A DNA stretch of 64,000 bases from Motacilla alba alba (lineage: Eukaryota; Chordata; Aves; Passeriformes; Motacillidae): contig NC_052018.1 in assembly GCF_015832195.1 (NCBI RefSeq), positions 58,651,666 to 58,715,665 of the forward strand, written 5' to 3'. How positions within the stretch are numbered: the stretch's first letter is position 1; each line of letters starts with the position of its first letter. The notes under the pieces are model-generated. The model was not told where the DNA came from. It ran no database searches and saw nothing but the letters and a program-made list of their open reading frames with translations. Shown piece by piece: positions 62,426 to 64,000 of the stretch. Position numbers and translations under genes: made by a program.

Positions 62426-62817
62426 TGTTATTATGATATTTTTATGAAAATCCTTTTGTCAGGATTTTCTTCTCATGAGAAGCTGAGGGCCTCAGCCTCA
62501 AGATGTAAACAATTATTATCTGCTAGTGTAGAATACAACAGGTACTTCCTTGATTGGTCAATGTGAAGGGTTTCTACTTACTGACCAATCAAGGAGGCAA
62601 CTGAGTCAGACTCTCTGGGAGTCACAAGCCTTTGTTATACATTCCTTTCTATTCCTGTCTCACTTTCTAATGCATCTTTCTCTCTGTTCTTTTAGTATAG
62701 TTTCAGTGTGGCATTTTTAATATAATATAAATCGTAATATAATAAACCAGCCTTCTGAAACATAGAATCAAAATGTCTCCGTCTCTCACCCTTGTCCTAG
62801 CTGCCCTGAAGACCACA
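62426..62817 (+). mobile_element. nested solo LTR, ERVK-like
   Basis: A 392-bp LTR starting TGTTATTATGATATTTTTAT and ending CTGAAGACCACA. It carries AATAAA near 62740, followed by GCCTTCTGAAACATAGAATC, a layout I recognise from songbird class II LTRs. The flanks TCTGGG (62420-62425) and TCTGAG (62818-62823) are a 6-bp target duplication with one mismatch, the size usual for ERVK-type integration. It lies inside the minus-strand ERVL-like element and so is younger than it. Confidence 0.85.
62548..62595. repeat. inverted pair of CCAAT boxes in nested LTR
   Basis: CCTTGATTGGTCA (62548-62560) and TGACCAATCAAGG (62582-62594) are exact reverse complements, separated by 21 bases. Each contains an ATTGG/CCAAT core, as expected for NF-Y sites in an LTR U3 region. 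Confidence 0.75.
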
Positions 62818-62823
62818 TCTGAG

Positions 62824-64000
62824 TGACTTTTACTGTCATATCCGTGATAGTGTGATTGAAGGGGAGTTGGATAGAGATCCCCAAATCCAAAGTGGCAGAG
62901 ACAGGCCCCATGACTTGGCAGGCTTGTGGGAGTGTGATAGAGTCAATCTCCCAGACCTTCCCATACTGGTATTTCAGCCATTGCCCTTCATGGCACATAG
63001 ACTTTAATTCGTTGCTTTGATAATTGCAGCGCGTTTCACATTCACATCAAGTCCACTCCTCAACCATGAGCCTATGTATACATTGCATCTCCTCCTTGAG
63101 GTCAGTGTATAGATAAAATATTGGCCATTTTCCTCCTGTCTAAAGCCAGGTGGATAGCTTTCCCCTCTGCAAACTGACTTGATTTTCCCTTCTTCTTGAG
63201 CCGTTTCCAGACTTGGCATAGAGGACTCCATACAGATGACCTCTATCTCCAAGATAACATGGCAATAGGAAACTATCAGTAAACAAGGCGTATTGTTTCT
63301 CACTTAGTGGTAATTTATGATACACTGAGGCCTCTTCAGCAAGGTTTCACCTGAGCTGAACTATCTCCTGCCTGATTTGTTCAAAGACTTGTCATTGCTC
63401 AGGGCCCTACTTGAAATCATTCTTCTTCCAGGTCACTTGATAGAGAGGGCTAGCAATCAGGCTGTCATTTGCAACCTACATTCTCTAAAAACCCATGATG
63501 CTTAAGAAAGCTTCTGTTAGTTGGTGGAGACGTAGTTGTTGTTTTGTTGATCACATCCAGTAGGATTTGATGAAGTCCATCTTGACATTTTATTTCTAAA
63601 AGGTAGATCTTCTGTTTGCCTTTAAAAAAAATTGTATGTAAAAACCAGCTTTCATATGGATTTTGACTATTTGCTTCCCTTTCTGAACTATTTCTTTTGG
63701 ATTGCTGCACACAGTGATGTCATCAGTTTATCACAGATGTTCTGGAGCTTCTCCCTGATCCAGTGCAGTCTGGATCAGTCCATGGCAGACAGGAGGGCTG
63801 TGTTTCTACCCCTGGGGCAGTCATCTCCAGGTGTACTGGGTGCTGCTCTAGGGCAAAGTGAACTGTGGTCTGCACTCTGCCTCCAAAGGGATTGAGAAAA
63901 ACACATTAGTGATATAAATAGTGATATAAATTGTGGCGTATACTTGGCATATACTTTGACTCCAGTTCGTATGGAGGTTGGAGCATGCTTGGCACAGCAG
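62824..64000 (-). pseudogene. broken pol of an ERVL-like endogenous retrovirus (continues past window)
   Basis: Minus-strand sequence shows, from right to left, parts of reverse transcriptase, the connection region, RNase H and the beginning of integrase, spread over several frames: 63710-63465, 63325-63140, 63303-63004 and 62998-62786. Recognisable points are an Asp-Asp pair at the reverse transcriptase active-site box (complement of 63719-63724) with stop codons directly before it, an ALFTD segment suited to RNase H near 63290, and WEIDSITLP suited to the start of the integrase core near 62945. Stops and frameshifts occur throughout, and the integrase is cut short by the nested LTR and deletion. 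The copy is inactive. Its 5' part lies right of the window. Class is inferred from the attached LTR. Confidence 0.8.

Noticed and set aside
1..64000. tRNA, rRNA, CRISPR array, or bacterial operon signals
   Set aside because: None seen; the sequence is a vertebrate nuclear locus.

Overview
This is vertebrate nuclear DNA and almost certainly a bird, probably a songbird. It is AT-rich non-coding sequence with spliced genes, CR1 LINE tails ending in the ATTCTGTGA motif, and LTRs of types I recognise from songbird genomes. The encoded VIP peptide matches the avian form. The passerine placement is an inference from repeat types recalled from memory; no search was run.

Genes. Two protein-coding genes are supported, both on the plus strand and in the order known from the human 6q25 region (MYCT1 then VIP). 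At 2948-3480 lies the terminal coding exon of MYCT1, a small endothelial/haematopoietic membrane protein; its first exon was not found and is probably left of the window. At about 20148-27230 lies a complete VIP gene: an untranslated exon 1 and six coding exons that join to a 198-residue precursor carrying both PHI and VIP. Its proximal promoter is preserved (CRE, then TATA box) inside a CpG island, and a second, separate CpG-rich block sits about 2 kb upstream. The precursor would enter the secretory pathway, be cut at basic residues, and VIP would be amidated through the Gly-Lys-Arg that follows it.

Non-coding parts. 4.2-18.1 kb is intergenic, with two solo LTRs (9672-10266 plus strand; 13653-14103 minus strand). 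27.2-61.5 kb is gene-free, AT-rich sequence with two short minus-strand CR1 tails, one longer plus-strand CR1 3' half (57264-58590), a probable short hAT-like DNA transposon (51188-51495), a 128-bp tandem duplication (50831-51086), and TA/CA microsatellites. From 61.5 kb to the window end is a decayed ERVL-like provirus on the minus strand (3' LTR plus broken pol), interrupted by a younger plus-strand solo LTR with a near-perfect 6-bp target duplication.

I found no RNA genes, no CRISPR array and no evidence of a new multi-gene system. The most useful leads are the loss of the glycine amide donor after PHI, the upstream CpG-rich block, the nested LTR, and the tandem duplication beside the hAT-like element.
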